Source: Antiquaquibacter metalliresistens (GTDB lineage: Bacteria > Actinomycetota > Actinomycetes > Actinomycetales > Microbacteriaceae). From it: a DNA stretch of 64,000 nucleotides. The notes beneath the pieces are model-generated. The model saw nothing but the letters and a program-made list of their open reading frames with translations, searched no databases and was not told where the DNA came from. Positions 53,344 through 61,040 of the stretch are shown here, in pieces; the first letter of the stretch is position 1; every line of letters starts with the position of its first letter. The DNA is taken from the NCBI RefSeq assembly GCF_029211225.1, contig NZ_JARGEM010000002.1, positions 62,001-126,000 on the forward strand, read 5' to 3'. The translations under genes were made by a program, and so were the position numbers.

Positions 53344-54822
53344 TCACGGCGTCGGCGCGGGGGTCGGGGTCTGCTCTGGTGTCGGGAGCGGACCCCAGCT
53401 GAAGCCCGTCGTAGTAACCCCCTCCGCGAGCGCCTCGACTTGCACGAGATACTCCCCGTCGTCGGGCATCCCCCCAGCGGCGACGAGCGTGAACCGCGAG
53501 CTGCCGGGAACCTTGCCATCGAACGTGCACCTGGCCCCGCCGTCGTCCATGGGACAACTCCAGCCGGTGGACGCAGCTACGATCCGCACCGTGTCCGGCA
53601 ATGCGATCGAGAACGAGACCAGCGACCACTCGTCGGCCTCAATGTCGAAGTCGACCTCGAGTCCCACCGACCCACCCCGGTACGGCGTCACCGTCGTCCC
53701 CAGGTGTGCGGCCGGCGCGTCGAACGCGGCGATCGGGACCACCGAGCTGCCGGGCAGATCCAACACACCCGACGCGCCCAACCACGCCGCCATCAGAAGC
53801 CCCGCGCCCGCGATCAGAGTCACAACGGCGACGACGACTCCGGCGGGCCCAACCACCACTGCCCGTGCCACCGCACCGGCACGGGCCAAGATCGCTCCCG
53901 CGCCGGATACGCCGATCGTTCCCAGAGGGCTACCGTTGCCGGGGCGCCCGACCGCCCAGGCGACGCTCGGTGCCGGGGCGGTCTTGGAACTGGAAATCGA
54001 CGAAACCCGTGCTCCCTCGTCCGACACGGAACCGGCGGTAGCTGCGGCCGTCGCCGCGGGTGCCGGTGAGCCGACCACGAGGCCCACGCTCAACAGCGGC
54101 AGGATGCCGAGCGCGCTGGTCAGCGTCGCGTATCGATTCCAGACTGTGCGGCAATCCACGCAGCCGAGCACGTGCAGAACCCCAGCCGCGCCAGCCGGAT
54201 GCGCCTCGGGCGCATCGAATACTTGCGACGGCAAGGCCTCGGCGTTCACCGCGCATTCCTCGCGGCCCTCGCCGAGCATCACTACGAGCAGCTCTCGCCG
54301 AAGTGCCGTCTTCGACCGTGTGACCAGTGTGGAGACCGCGCCTGCCGAGCGACCCAGCTCCGACGCCACCTCACGTGGTGGTCGCCCGTTCACGACCACC
54401 TCGCGAAGAGCTCGCTGGGAATCGGCGCTAAGCCGGTCGAACGCCCGTCGCACCAGATCGAACTCGGAGTGCAGCTCCACGCTCTGAAGAGATTCGGGTA
54501 TCGACGGCAGGCTGGATTCCGGCAGCTCTTCGACCCACGCTTCGCGTGCCCGCGGAGAACGATGCTCATCGATCTGCCGATTCCGCATTGCGGCTACCAG
54601 ATAGGTCAGCACGTTCTCGGCAGGCCCTTCGCCGCGCTTCCACAGTTCCAGCAGCCGCGCCATCGCCCCGGCCAGCAGATCTTCGGCGCGATCAGGCGAT
54701 GTTGCCACACGCCGCGCCATTAGCCGCAGATAGGGGAAGTGGCGTGCGAAGAACTCGCCTGCCGCCGCGCTATCACCCGCCATCGCCTTGGCTATCAGCT
54801 CCGCCTCGGGGATGGCCTTCAC
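53344..54822 (-). CDS. ECF sigma factor fused to zinc-finger, membrane and DUF11-like domains
   Basis: 492 residues from GTG 54822 (GGGGAGGG seven bases upstream; GTG/ATG codons at 54885-54879 are alternatives). Residues ~22-90 are sigma region 2, ~118-180 region 4 (VASELGRSAGAVSTLVTRSK). H217-x3-C221-x2-C224 fits the zinc anti-sigma (ZAS) motif. Hydrophobic segments follow at ~232-251 and ~320-349, then a beta domain with WSC...RC (residues 421-432) resembling DUF11 modules, and a Pro/Thr tail. If both segments cross the membrane, the C-terminal domain would be inside, so topology is open. ECF groups with C-terminal membrane extensions are known in actinobacteria. It is the likely activator of the two neighbouring surface genes. 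Confidence 0.85.
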   Translation of the reverse strand: MKAIPEAELIAKAMAGDSAAAGEFFARHFPYLRLMARRVATSPDRAEDLLAGAMARLLELWKRGEGPAENVLTYLVAAMRNRQIDEHRSPRAREAWVEELPESSLPSIPESLQSVELHSEFDLVRRAFDRLSADSQRALREVVVNGRPPREVASELGRSAGAVSTLVTRSKTALRRELLVVMLGEGREECAVNAEALPSQVFDAPEAHPAGAAGVLHVLGCVDCRTVWNRYATLTSALGILPLLSVGLVVGSPAPAATAAATAGSVSDEGARVSSISSSKTAPAPSVAWAVGRPGNGSPLGTIGVSGAGAILARAGAVARAVVVGPAGVVVAVVTLIAGAGLLMAAWLGASGVLDLPGSSVVPIAAFDAPAAHLGTTVTPYRGGSVGLEVDFDIEADEWSLVSFSIALPDTVRIVAASTGWSCPMDDGGARCTFDGKVPGSSRFTLVAAGGMPDDGEYLVQVEALAEGVTTTGFSWGPLPTPEQTPTPAPTP

Positions 54823-54990
54823 TTCTGGACCCTCCCCTCTCCGACTCGGACGCTCAGATACGATTTTACCGGGGCTCATGGGCACACTCGACCTGACCCA
54901 GGCTCGCGCTGCGCATGTCCCGGGACTCTTGTCTTGATCTCAAGTTGACAGGAGCTGTGTGCGTCGGCAATTGAGTCTGGACCCTTCCGC

Positions 54991-55299
54991 TTATATCGCG
55001 GTGAACGTGGGCGCCCGACCTGCCCAGCCGCCGGTGCACTGCTGCTGTCGGCCCAGGAAGAAGCCCTTCGTCCAGGCCAGCAGACCGGCGGTGTACGGCG
55101 AGTCGTCTGGGGCCGCCGACAGGTGCTCCCTGCCCTCGTACTCCCTGGCCCGCCCCGCAGCGATCGGCCACTGCTCGTGCACCGTCAGCAAGATGAGCTG
55201 GTCGGCCGCGCTCCACAGTGTTACGATGATCCGTCCGGGCGGCTTGTTCTCGCCGAGCCTCTCGCGGCGCGCCCCGGTCAAGTACGTCGAGCCAGACAT
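54991..55299 (-). CDS. Hypothetical protein between sigma fusion and integrase
   Basis: 102 residues from ATG 55299 (a GTG three codons upstream is possible). Soluble, no signal peptide; IIVTLWSAADQLILLTVHEQWP and LLAWTKGFFLGRQQQCTGGW are protein-like stretches that do not match a family I know. It lies downstream of the integrase gene on the same strand, a position often taken by recombination-directionality or control genes, but it has no visible helix-turn-helix. Uncertain. Confidence 0.4.
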   Translation of the reverse strand: MSGSTYLTGARRERLGENKPPGRIIVTLWSAADQLILLTVHEQWPIAAGRAREYEGREHLSAAPDDSPYTAGLLAWTKGFFLGRQQQCTGGWAGRAPTFTAI

Positions 55300-55361
55300 G
55301 GCGGCCACCGTGAGAAGTGTCGCAGGCGTTGTTGAACCAGCGAGACTTTCGCCCGAGTCTG

Positions 55362-56630
55362 CTAGACGTTCGCAAGGTAGCGGATCATTTTAGCTGCGTC
55401 TGCCTGCCACATGCGCGCGATGACCGAGTCCGGGACGCCGAGTTGCATCAGCAGAGTAACCATCGTGTGCCGTGCGAAGTGCGTAGTCGGCGTCTCGGGA
55501 GTGCCGGGCGGGCGATCCTTGAGATCCTTCGCTTGTTCGGCCGTGATGACCCCGGCCGCGTGCAGGACCGACCTCCACTCGGCCTGGTCCTCCCAGTCGG
55601 CCCAGGGAGAACCATCCGACCGGTGCCAGATCAGGTTGTGCGGATTTGGATCAGCCTCGGTGCGGTCTAGGTACGCGACGATCCGATGGAACTCCGGCTC
55701 GATCAGGGGGAACCGGCGAACCTTGCCAGACTTGGGGCGAACGAGATACTGACGCCCCTTGATGTGCCGGTACTCGAGGCCGGGACGCAGCATCGGTCGC
55801 GCCTGTGGGCAATTGCCCCCGCGCTTTCGACCGCAAGTCCCGCCGCAACCGTGGTCGTGCGGAACGTCGGTCATCGACCACTGCACGATGAACTCCCGAG
55901 TCTCGCGATCTACGCTGTCGCGGGTCGCGCCGAGCCGCTCGCCCTGGCGGATCCCCCCGAGGAGAGAGACCCACCATCGCGTGCCGTCGGGCCTGCGGTC
56001 GGCCTCATCGAGCACGGCGATCGCGTGATCCACCGCGAGCGCTCCCCGCTTCTTGCCTGAGGCGTTCGGTGCATCGACGTCGCGAATCACGCTCGGAATG
56101 CGGAACTCCTTGCGGGCGTCCTCAAAGAAACGAGACAACGTCCAGTGCAGCTTGAGCGCCGTCGTCGACGCGCGCCCGCCGCGATGGATCGCCGAGTAGA
56201 TATCGAGGATGTGAGAGGGCCGCAGGTCGGCAATGCGCTTAGTCCCGATTCGCGGCAGCACCCACACGTTGAACTGCGATCTGACCGTCCCATACTGGGA
56301 TGGCTTGTAGGACGCCAGGGCGATGTTCTCGAGCCACTTCGCGTAGTAGGCGGCTACCGTGACGGTGCGGTTCGCTACGCCGCCGCTGGTGCGGATCTCG
56401 GTCTTCGCCTCCTCGAGCTTCTCTACGACTTCCGCGACCGTGCGCCCCCAGTAGGTCTTCTGATTCCGCTTGCCTGGCACCTCTGGCGGCAGCTCGAGCG
56501 TTGCCCGATAGCGACCGAGCTTGTCCGGCCCCGATATGCCGCCCTCGCCCTGGCGTCGCCTCGGGCGCTGCTTCTTCGCCTTTCTCGTGGTCCCCGTCGA
56601 GGTTGTTTGACTGGTTGATTGTGCAGCCAA
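55362..56630 (-). CDS. Tyrosine recombinase (integrase) of the element
   Basis: 422 residues. An N-terminal basic/arm-binding region (residues ~15-65), a SAM-like core-binding domain (~90-175) and the catalytic domain follow the phage-integrase plan. Catalytic residues: Arg 228 (GGIRQGERLG), His 384 and Arg 387 (HFARHT), Tyr 418 (MIRYLANV). A Cys-rich insertion (CGGTCGRKRGGNC, ~262-274) is typical of actinobacterial integrases. The usual Gly-His pair before the tyrosine reads WQ, and the protein ends four residues after Tyr 418, so activity may be reduced. It lies 165 bp from the right core, so it is the enzyme that made the insertion. Confidence 0.9.
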   Translation of the reverse strand: MAAQSTSQTTSTGTTRKAKKQRPRRRQGEGGISGPDKLGRYRATLELPPEVPGKRNQKTYWGRTVAEVVEKLEEAKTEIRTSGGVANRTVTVAAYYAKWLENIALASYKPSQYGTVRSQFNVWVLPRIGTKRIADLRPSHILDIYSAIHRGGRASTTALKLHWTLSRFFEDARKEFRIPSVIRDVDAPNASGKKRGALAVDHAIAVLDEADRRPDGTRWWVSLLGGIRQGERLGATRDSVDRETREFIVQWSMTDVPHDHGCGGTCGRKRGGNCPQARPMLRPGLEYRHIKGRQYLVRPKSGKVRRFPLIEPEFHRIVAYLDRTEADPNPHNLIWHRSDGSPWADWEDQAEWRSVLHAAGVITAEQAKDLKDRPPGTPETPTTHFARHTMVTLLMQLGVPDSVIARMWQADAAKMIRYLANV

Positions 56631-56645
56631 TTTCGTGCTCCGTCC

Positions 56646-56665
56646 GTATCAACATTCGTATCAAC
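56646..56665 (+). other. Right arm-type integrase repeats
   Basis: Two GTATCAAC copies 12 bases apart (56646-56653 and 56658-56665), matching the left-end pair in sequence, spacing and orientation. They lie just upstream of the integrase start, so binding could also control its transcription. A 9-bp inverted repeat CGGCATGTG/CACATGCCG (56668-56697) adjoins them. Confidence 0.7.
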
Positions 56666-56794
56666 TACGGCATGTGAATCCATGACGGCACATGCCGGCA
56701 CCGGAGAGGCCGACAGAGCCCGACTTCCCTTTGTTTATGGGCAGATCGGCTGATTTCCGGGGGACGATGTCTCTTCCCGGAAGTAAGGTGTTCG

Positions 56795-56833
56795 CCTTAG
56801 GACGGAACTGCTCTTCCATTGAGCTACAGAGGC
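56795..56833 (-). pseudogene. 5' half of disrupted host tRNA-Arg(CCT); right attachment site
   Basis: The minus strand reads acceptor GCCTCTG, TA, D-arm GCTC-AATGGAA-GAGC, base 26, anticodon stem GTTCC and loop GTCCTAA (anticodon CCT), then GG, where the 12-bp core ends. The following sequence into the element does not form the other half of an anticodon stem, a T-arm or an acceptor. The native 3' half is at 39354-39398. Confidence 0.85.
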
Positions 56834-56873
56834 CGGCGCATCCCAGTCTAGAGAGAGTGTGGAGGGGCGGAGG

Positions 56874-57548
56874 CTATCCGGGTGGGTAGAGGTAGGCGAC
56901 GACGGCGCCGGCCTGGATGACGCGGGTGGAGTAGGTGTTGTCCCAGTTGCGGTTGTACTCCTCGAGGAGCACGGTGCCGTCGCCGTAGACGGCGGCGACG
57001 TAGGCGACGTGGTTGTAGTTGGTCATCGCGACCGCGCCGGGGATCGGGGTCATGCTCGTGGTCCAGCCGTTGGCCTGCCAGCCGGAGAGCCAGGAGCCGG
57101 CGCTGCCGACGCCCATCGAGCCGCCGGTCCAGCGGAAGGGGGCCGAGGTGAAGCCCTGGTCGCGGTTCAGGCGCCAGGCGACGAAGTCGACGCACTCGCT
57201 GCCGTAGAAGCCGAGGGGGGTGAGGCCGTACTGGCCGAGGTAGGGGTAGTCGTCGCCGGACTGGCGCGCGGAGGCGCGCAGCGAGGCGAGCGCGGCGCGG
57301 GCTTCGGCCTCGCGCAGCTGGGCGAGCTCCTCGGGAGTGGTCGCCGAGAAGGCGTCGCGCTGCGAGATGTTGGGTGCGGCATCCGCGGCGACGCGCAGCG
57401 ACTGGGAGTCTGCGACGGCGTAGCTGGTGTCCGATTTCTCGGTCTCCTGAAACGCGTACGCCGGAAGGGCGGCGACCCCGAACAAGCCGCCGACGGCGGA
57501 CATCGTCAGCAGGACGAACGCTGGATTTCTGGTGGAACGGTTTGACAC
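56874..57548 (-). CDS. Secreted CHAP-domain protein (peptidoglycan amidase/endopeptidase type)
   Basis: 224 residues from GTG 57548. A signal peptide (about residues 8-33, ending AYA) precedes a helical linker and a CHAP domain with the catalytic cysteine in GSECVDFVAWRLNRDQG and histidine in NYNHVAYVAAV, plus EEYN as the third site. It probably cleaves peptidoglycan outside the cell. It is a paralogue of the next gene upstream on the same strand (same ECVDFVAWRLNRDQG block), so a tandem duplication. Confidence 0.9.
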   Translation of the reverse strand: MSNRSTRNPAFVLLTMSAVGGLFGVAALPAYAFQETEKSDTSYAVADSQSLRVAADAAPNISQRDAFSATTPEELAQLREAEARAALASLRASARQSGDDYPYLGQYGLTPLGFYGSECVDFVAWRLNRDQGFTSAPFRWTGGSMGVGSAGSWLSGWQANGWTTSMTPIPGAVAMTNYNHVAYVAAVYGDGTVLLEEYNRNWDNTYSTRVIQAGAVVAYLYPPG

Positions 57549-57637
57549 GATTTCGGAACTCCCCTTGCGGATCCCTTCGAGGCTAACCCGGGAATGGCAG
57601 GAAGTCGAACCGACACGGCGCGTCGTTGTACCCCGAA

Positions 57638-58597
57638 TCAGGTCGGCGGGTAGAGGAACTGCGTCACGGCGGAGGCCGGCAGCACGCGCTGTCCGTAGAC
57701 ATGGGAGTAGTTGTGGTTGTACTCCTCGATGAGCACGGAGCCGTCGGCGAGCACCGATTTCACGTACGCGACGTGGTTGTTCGGGAACCACGCGACCGCC
57801 CCCACGACGGGGGTCTTCGAGACCGTCCAGCCGTGCGATTCCCAGGCGTAGAGCCACTGCGAGGCGTTGCCGCCGGTGGGGGTCAGCGTGGACCACACCC
57901 ACTTGTAGGGGGCCGCGTAGTAGCCCTGATCGCGGTTGAGGCGCCAGGCCACGAAGTCCACGCACTCGCGGTAGAAGTAGTTCAGCGGCGACAGCCCGCC
58001 GCCCTGCGACGAAGTGAGTTCGTAGGCCCAGGGATAATCGTCCCCCAGTTCGCGCGCACCCGACGCCAGGTACTCGGCGTTGTTGGACGCGCGCAGGGCA
58101 TCCTTCGACATCTCCGCGAGCTGCTCGGGGGTCGTCGCGCGGTATCCGTCGCGGATCGCGCCGAGGGCCGTGGCCTGGTCGCTGATCACGAGCGACTGCA
58201 CGTCGAGGTCCTTCGCCTGCGGCGCGGCCGGGGTGCTCAGCGCGTAGGCGGGCAGGCCCGCGACCGCGAACATGCCGCCGACGATGCCCATGGTCAGCAG
58301 CACGCTGAACGGGTTCTTGCGAGACGCCTTCGGGGTGGATGCCCGCATCGAACGCACGACCGCCCGGCGGTCCTTCGGCGCCCGAGCGCTGCGCCGCCGC
58401 TCCTCGGCCGAGCGGGCCGCACCCTTGGCGACCCGGGGTGGAACCGCGGAGCCGCCACGCGAGGCGCGCATGTCGCGCCGCGAGGGATAGGCGGCCGAGG
58501 CACGCCCCTCGGTCGAGGCGGCGGCCTGAGACGGGGCCGGGGCCGCACCCCCGAAGAGGTCGCTCAACGCGTCGTGAGACGGCTGCTGATCGACCAA
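57638..58597 (-). CDS. CHAP-domain protein with long cytoplasmic N terminus
   Basis: 319 residues from a TTG at 58597 with GAAGGA upstream; no ATG is available nearby. About 95 Ala/Arg/Ser-rich residues precede a membrane/signal segment (~98-122), so it may be a type II membrane protein rather than simply secreted. The CHAP domain carries Cys in YRECVDFVAWRLNRDQG and His in PNNHVAYVKSV. Paralogue of the downstream gene; both probably remodel the wall, the longer one tethered to the membrane. Confidence 0.88.
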   Translation of the reverse strand: MVDQQPSHDALSDLFGGAAPAPSQAAASTEGRASAAYPSRRDMRASRGGSAVPPRVAKGAARSAEERRRSARAPKDRRAVVRSMRASTPKASRKNPFSVLLTMGIVGGMFAVAGLPAYALSTPAAPQAKDLDVQSLVISDQATALGAIRDGYRATTPEQLAEMSKDALRASNNAEYLASGARELGDDYPWAYELTSSQGGGLSPLNYFYRECVDFVAWRLNRDQGYYAAPYKWVWSTLTPTGGNASQWLYAWESHGWTVSKTPVVGAVAWFPNNHVAYVKSVLADGSVLIEEYNHNYSHVYGQRVLPASAVTQFLYPPT

Positions 58598-58682
58598 AGC
58601 GTGGATTCCTTCTCGGGTTTCGGACTCAACGAGGCTACGGGAGCGAGCATGCCGTGGCGAATTGTCACAGCAAGGTAACAGT

Positions 58683-59180
58683 CTACGCCGCCGGAGCCAG
58701 GTACTCCTCCCAATCCGGCATGGCGCGCTCGACGCCGCGCACGAGCCACGTCGTGCCGCGGGGCGGGCGGGGGTTCACCCGCAGGCTCCAGTTCATCTCG
58801 GCCGGCGTGCGGTCGCCCTTGAGGTTGTTGCACTTCAGACAGCAGGCGACCAGGTTCTCCCAGCTGTCCTTGCCGCCGCGGGAGCGCGGCTGCACGTGAT
58901 CGATCGTGTTGGCGCTCGCGCCGCAGTAGCCGCAGCGGTGGTTGTCTCGCCGCAGCACGCCGCGCCGCGAGACGGGCACGTGCCGTCCGGAGGGGATGCG
59001 CACGTAATTGCGCAGGATGATCACCGACGGGCGCTCATAGGAGCCTGCCGCCGCCCACACCGGATGCTCGGCATCCGCCGCGATGACGGTCGCCTTCTGA
59101 TTTATCACGAGCACGATCGCTCGCTTGAAGGACACCACGGCCAGGGGCTCATAGCCCGCGTTCAGCACCAGCGTGCGCAT
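58683..59180 (-). CDS. HNH endonuclease
   Basis: 165 residues from ATG 59180. The actinobacterial HNH pattern is complete: CGYCG, IDHVQPRSRGG, WENLVACCLKCNNLKGDRTP, with two CxxC pairs for zinc and His/Asn for metal and catalysis. The N-terminal VLNAGYEPLAVVSFKRAIVLV is conserved in this ubiquitous actinobacterial family, whose role is unknown. Single gene, preceded by a terminator hairpin. Confidence 0.92.
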   Translation of the reverse strand: MRTLVLNAGYEPLAVVSFKRAIVLVINQKATVIAADAEHPVWAAAGSYERPSVIILRNYVRIPSGRHVPVSRRGVLRRDNHRCGYCGASANTIDHVQPRSRGGKDSWENLVACCLKCNNLKGDRTPAEMNWSLRVNPRPPRGTTWLVRGVERAMPDWEEYLAPAA

Positions 59181-59504
59181 TCGCACTCCTCTCGAAAGAG
59201 CCTGCACGGCTTGCAGGCGTTCGACTCCCCTGGATTCCAGCGGATGGGAGGGTGCAGAAACGCGAAAGGCACCGTCTGTCGACGGTGCCTTCAGTGTCTG
59301 GACGCGCGCGCGAGCACGCATCCTCGACTGCTGCGACGTATGCGGAATTGGGCGCGCGCATCCACGGTTTGGATGCTGCACCTGCCCGACATCGTCACTC
59401 CCCGGTCCACTCGTGGATTCCAAGGGCTTCAGGCTAACCCACAATGCCGGTGTACACCCGTGACGGCGCGCAAAGGTTCACGCGCCGTTAACGCGGCGCG
59501 TGAA
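59181..59504. other. Gene-free stretch with terminator hairpin
   Basis: This 324-bp gap holds no gene. It contains a perfect 11-bp inverted repeat (59266-59276 and 59281-59291, 4-base loop) followed on the minus strand by TTTCGCGTTT, an intrinsic terminator for the redox operon ending at 59505. A 7-bp inverted repeat lies at 59200-59218. Confidence 0.6.
59266..59291 (-). terminator. Intrinsic terminator of the ApbE/flavo-oxidoreductase operon
   Basis: Stem AAGGCACCGTC and its perfect complement around a 4-base loop, with a T-rich tract just downstream on the minus strand. Confidence 0.75.
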
Positions 59505-61040
59505 CTAGAAGTCGAGCACCAGCTCGGCGCTGCGGGCGCGGGAGACGCACGGGTACATCACGCCGAGCGCGTCCTTCTCCGCGTCGTCCATCACGGAGTC
59601 GAGGTGCTCCGGCGTGCCCGACAGTACGCGCACCTCGCAGGCGCCGCACACGCCCTTGCGGCAGGAGCCGGTCACGGGCACGCCGCCGCGCTCGAGTGCG
59701 TCGAGCACGCTCTCCCCCGCGCTCACGGTGAGTTCGAGGGGGTTTCGGCTGAACCGCAACCGCAGGTCGCGATCCGGCATGCTCGCCGCGCGCACCACGG
59801 GCACGAACCGCTCCAGGTGCAGCCGGTCCGTCGGCACGGCCGCCGCCACCGCGGCCATCAGCGGCTCCGGGCCGCAGCAGTACACCTGCGTGGTCTCCGG
59901 CGTCGAGAGCTGCGAGAAGTCGAGCGGGCCCGCGGTCTCGTCGCCGGCGTGGATGCGCACCCGCCCCGGGTAGCGCTCCTCGAGTTCGTGCGCGAAGGCC
60001 ATCGCCTTCCGGCTGCGCCCCACGTGGATGAGTCGCCACTCGCGCGGCGCCGGCAGCGACTCGATCATCGCCTTGATGGGAGTGATGCCGATGCCGCCGG
60101 CGATGAACAGGTACTCCCTGGCCGGTTCGAGCTCGAAGTGGTTGAGCGGGCCGGAGACCTCGATCGTCGTGCCCGGCATGACGTTCTCGTGCACCCACCG
60201 ACTGCCGCCGGCCGAGTCCAGGGTGCGCAGCACCGCGAGGTCGTAGTGGTGCCGCTCCCCCGGGTCCCCGCACAGCGAGTACTGCCGTTCGAGGCCGCCC
60301 GGAAGGTGCAGGGTCACGTGCGCTCCGGGGTACCAGATCGGCAGCATCCCGCCGCCGAGGGCGACCAGCCGGATGCCCATCACCCGCTCCGCGATGAGAC
60401 CCGCCTCCGCGACGACCATCGTGCGTGTCTCGATGCGGGGCGGCGAGAGGCGCGGAGCCGAGTCGTGCGGCGGCACCCAGACCTCCGCCCGGGCCGCCGC
60501 TCGGGTGCGGTTGCCGACCGCGATGCGCACGACCGTCGCGAGCGCGGTGAGACCGATGAGGCCGTAGGCGAGGATCATGTAGCCGATCGAGCCCACGTCG
60601 GTGCCGGAGAGTCCCGCGTGGAATGACACGAGCAGCACGGTCGCGTAGCTCGCGTAGTGCACCGCCTTCCAGAGTCTGCGGGGCAGGCGGTGCATGATCA
60701 TCGACGTGCCCTGCACCGCGATCAGCAGGTAGAAGGCGATCACGCCGAGCGCGACGGCGAAGGGCCGGAAGTCGGTCGCGAACGGCACCAGCACCTCGAC
60801 CGGCGAGAACTGCAGCCAGCCGTCGAGCATGAGCGTGACCATGTGCAGCAGCACCATGGCCACACCGAGACCCCCGAGGTAGCGGTGCAGGTCTTGCAGC
60901 CAGCCCGGGTTGTCGATGCGGCGCAGGATGCGGGTGGAGAGCAGGATGCCCCACACCACCGAGAGCGTCATCAACGCCCAGGCGAGCATCGCGCTCGCCC
61001 TGGTCAGATACCACCACAGGTGAGGGTCGTTGAGAATCAC
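59505..61040 (-). CDS. Membrane ferric-reductase-like flavo-oxidoreductase with 2Fe-2S domain
   Basis: 511 residues from GTG 61040 (GGAGA six bases upstream), overlapping the ApbE stop (GTGA). Residues ~10-185 form a ferric-reductase-like haem-binding membrane domain with several His in helices (LHRYLGG, LLHMVTL, HYASYA, FHAGLSG). Residues ~205-420 are an FAD/NAD(P)-binding reductase (RQYSLCGDPG, GGIGITPIKAMIE, YCCGPEPLM). The C-terminal ferredoxin domain has CRKGVCGAC and a distant Cys. It moves electrons from cytosolic NAD(P)H to a target outside or in the membrane. The partner ApbE suggests a flavinylated extracytoplasmic carrier. Confidence 0.9.
   Translation of the reverse strand: MILNDPHLWWYLTRASAMLAWALMTLSVVWGILLSTRILRRIDNPGWLQDLHRYLGGLGVAMVLLHMVTLMLDGWLQFSPVEVLVPFATDFRPFAVALGVIAFYLLIAVQGTSMIMHRLPRRLWKAVHYASYATVLLVSFHAGLSGTDVGSIGYMILAYGLIGLTALATVVRIAVGNRTRAAARAEVWVPPHDSAPRLSPPRIETRTMVVAEAGLIAERVMGIRLVALGGGMLPIWYPGAHVTLHLPGGLERQYSLCGDPGERHHYDLAVLRTLDSAGGSRWVHENVMPGTTIEVSGPLNHFELEPAREYLFIAGGIGITPIKAMIESLPAPREWRLIHVGRSRKAMAFAHELEERYPGRVRIHAGDETAGPLDFSQLSTPETTQVYCCGPEPLMAAVAAAVPTDRLHLERFVPVVRAASMPDRDLRLRFSRNPLELTVSAGESVLDALERGGVPVTGSCRKGVCGACEVRVLSGTPEHLDSVMDDAEKDALGVMYPCVSRARSAELVLDF

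Larger units (their letters stand above)
39387..56806. mobile_element. ~17.4-kb integrated element in the tRNA-Arg(CCT) anticodon arm
   Basis: The element is bounded by direct copies of CCTTAGGACGGA (39387-39398 and 56795-56806). Outside the left copy lies the 3' half and outside the right copy the 5' half of one tRNA-Arg(CCT); joining them at the core rebuilds a 72-nt cloverleaf. Paired GTATCAAC repeats occur inside both ends, and a tyrosine integrase lies at the right end. Contents: a replacement tRNA-Arg(CCT), a truncated MobF relaxase, three secreted or surface proteins, an ECF sigma fusion and small unknown genes. No complete conjugation machinery is present, so it is probably a mobilisable or decayed integrative element. 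Confidence 0.85.

Noticed and set aside
56780-56833. Right junction as an intact tRNA gene
   Set aside because: After the anticodon loop the sequence entering the element does not complete the anticodon stem, T-arm or acceptor.
59200-59235. tRNA-like GGCGTTCGACTCCCC stretch upstream of the HNH gene
   Set aside because: The T-stem does not pair and no D-arm, anticodon or acceptor is found around it.
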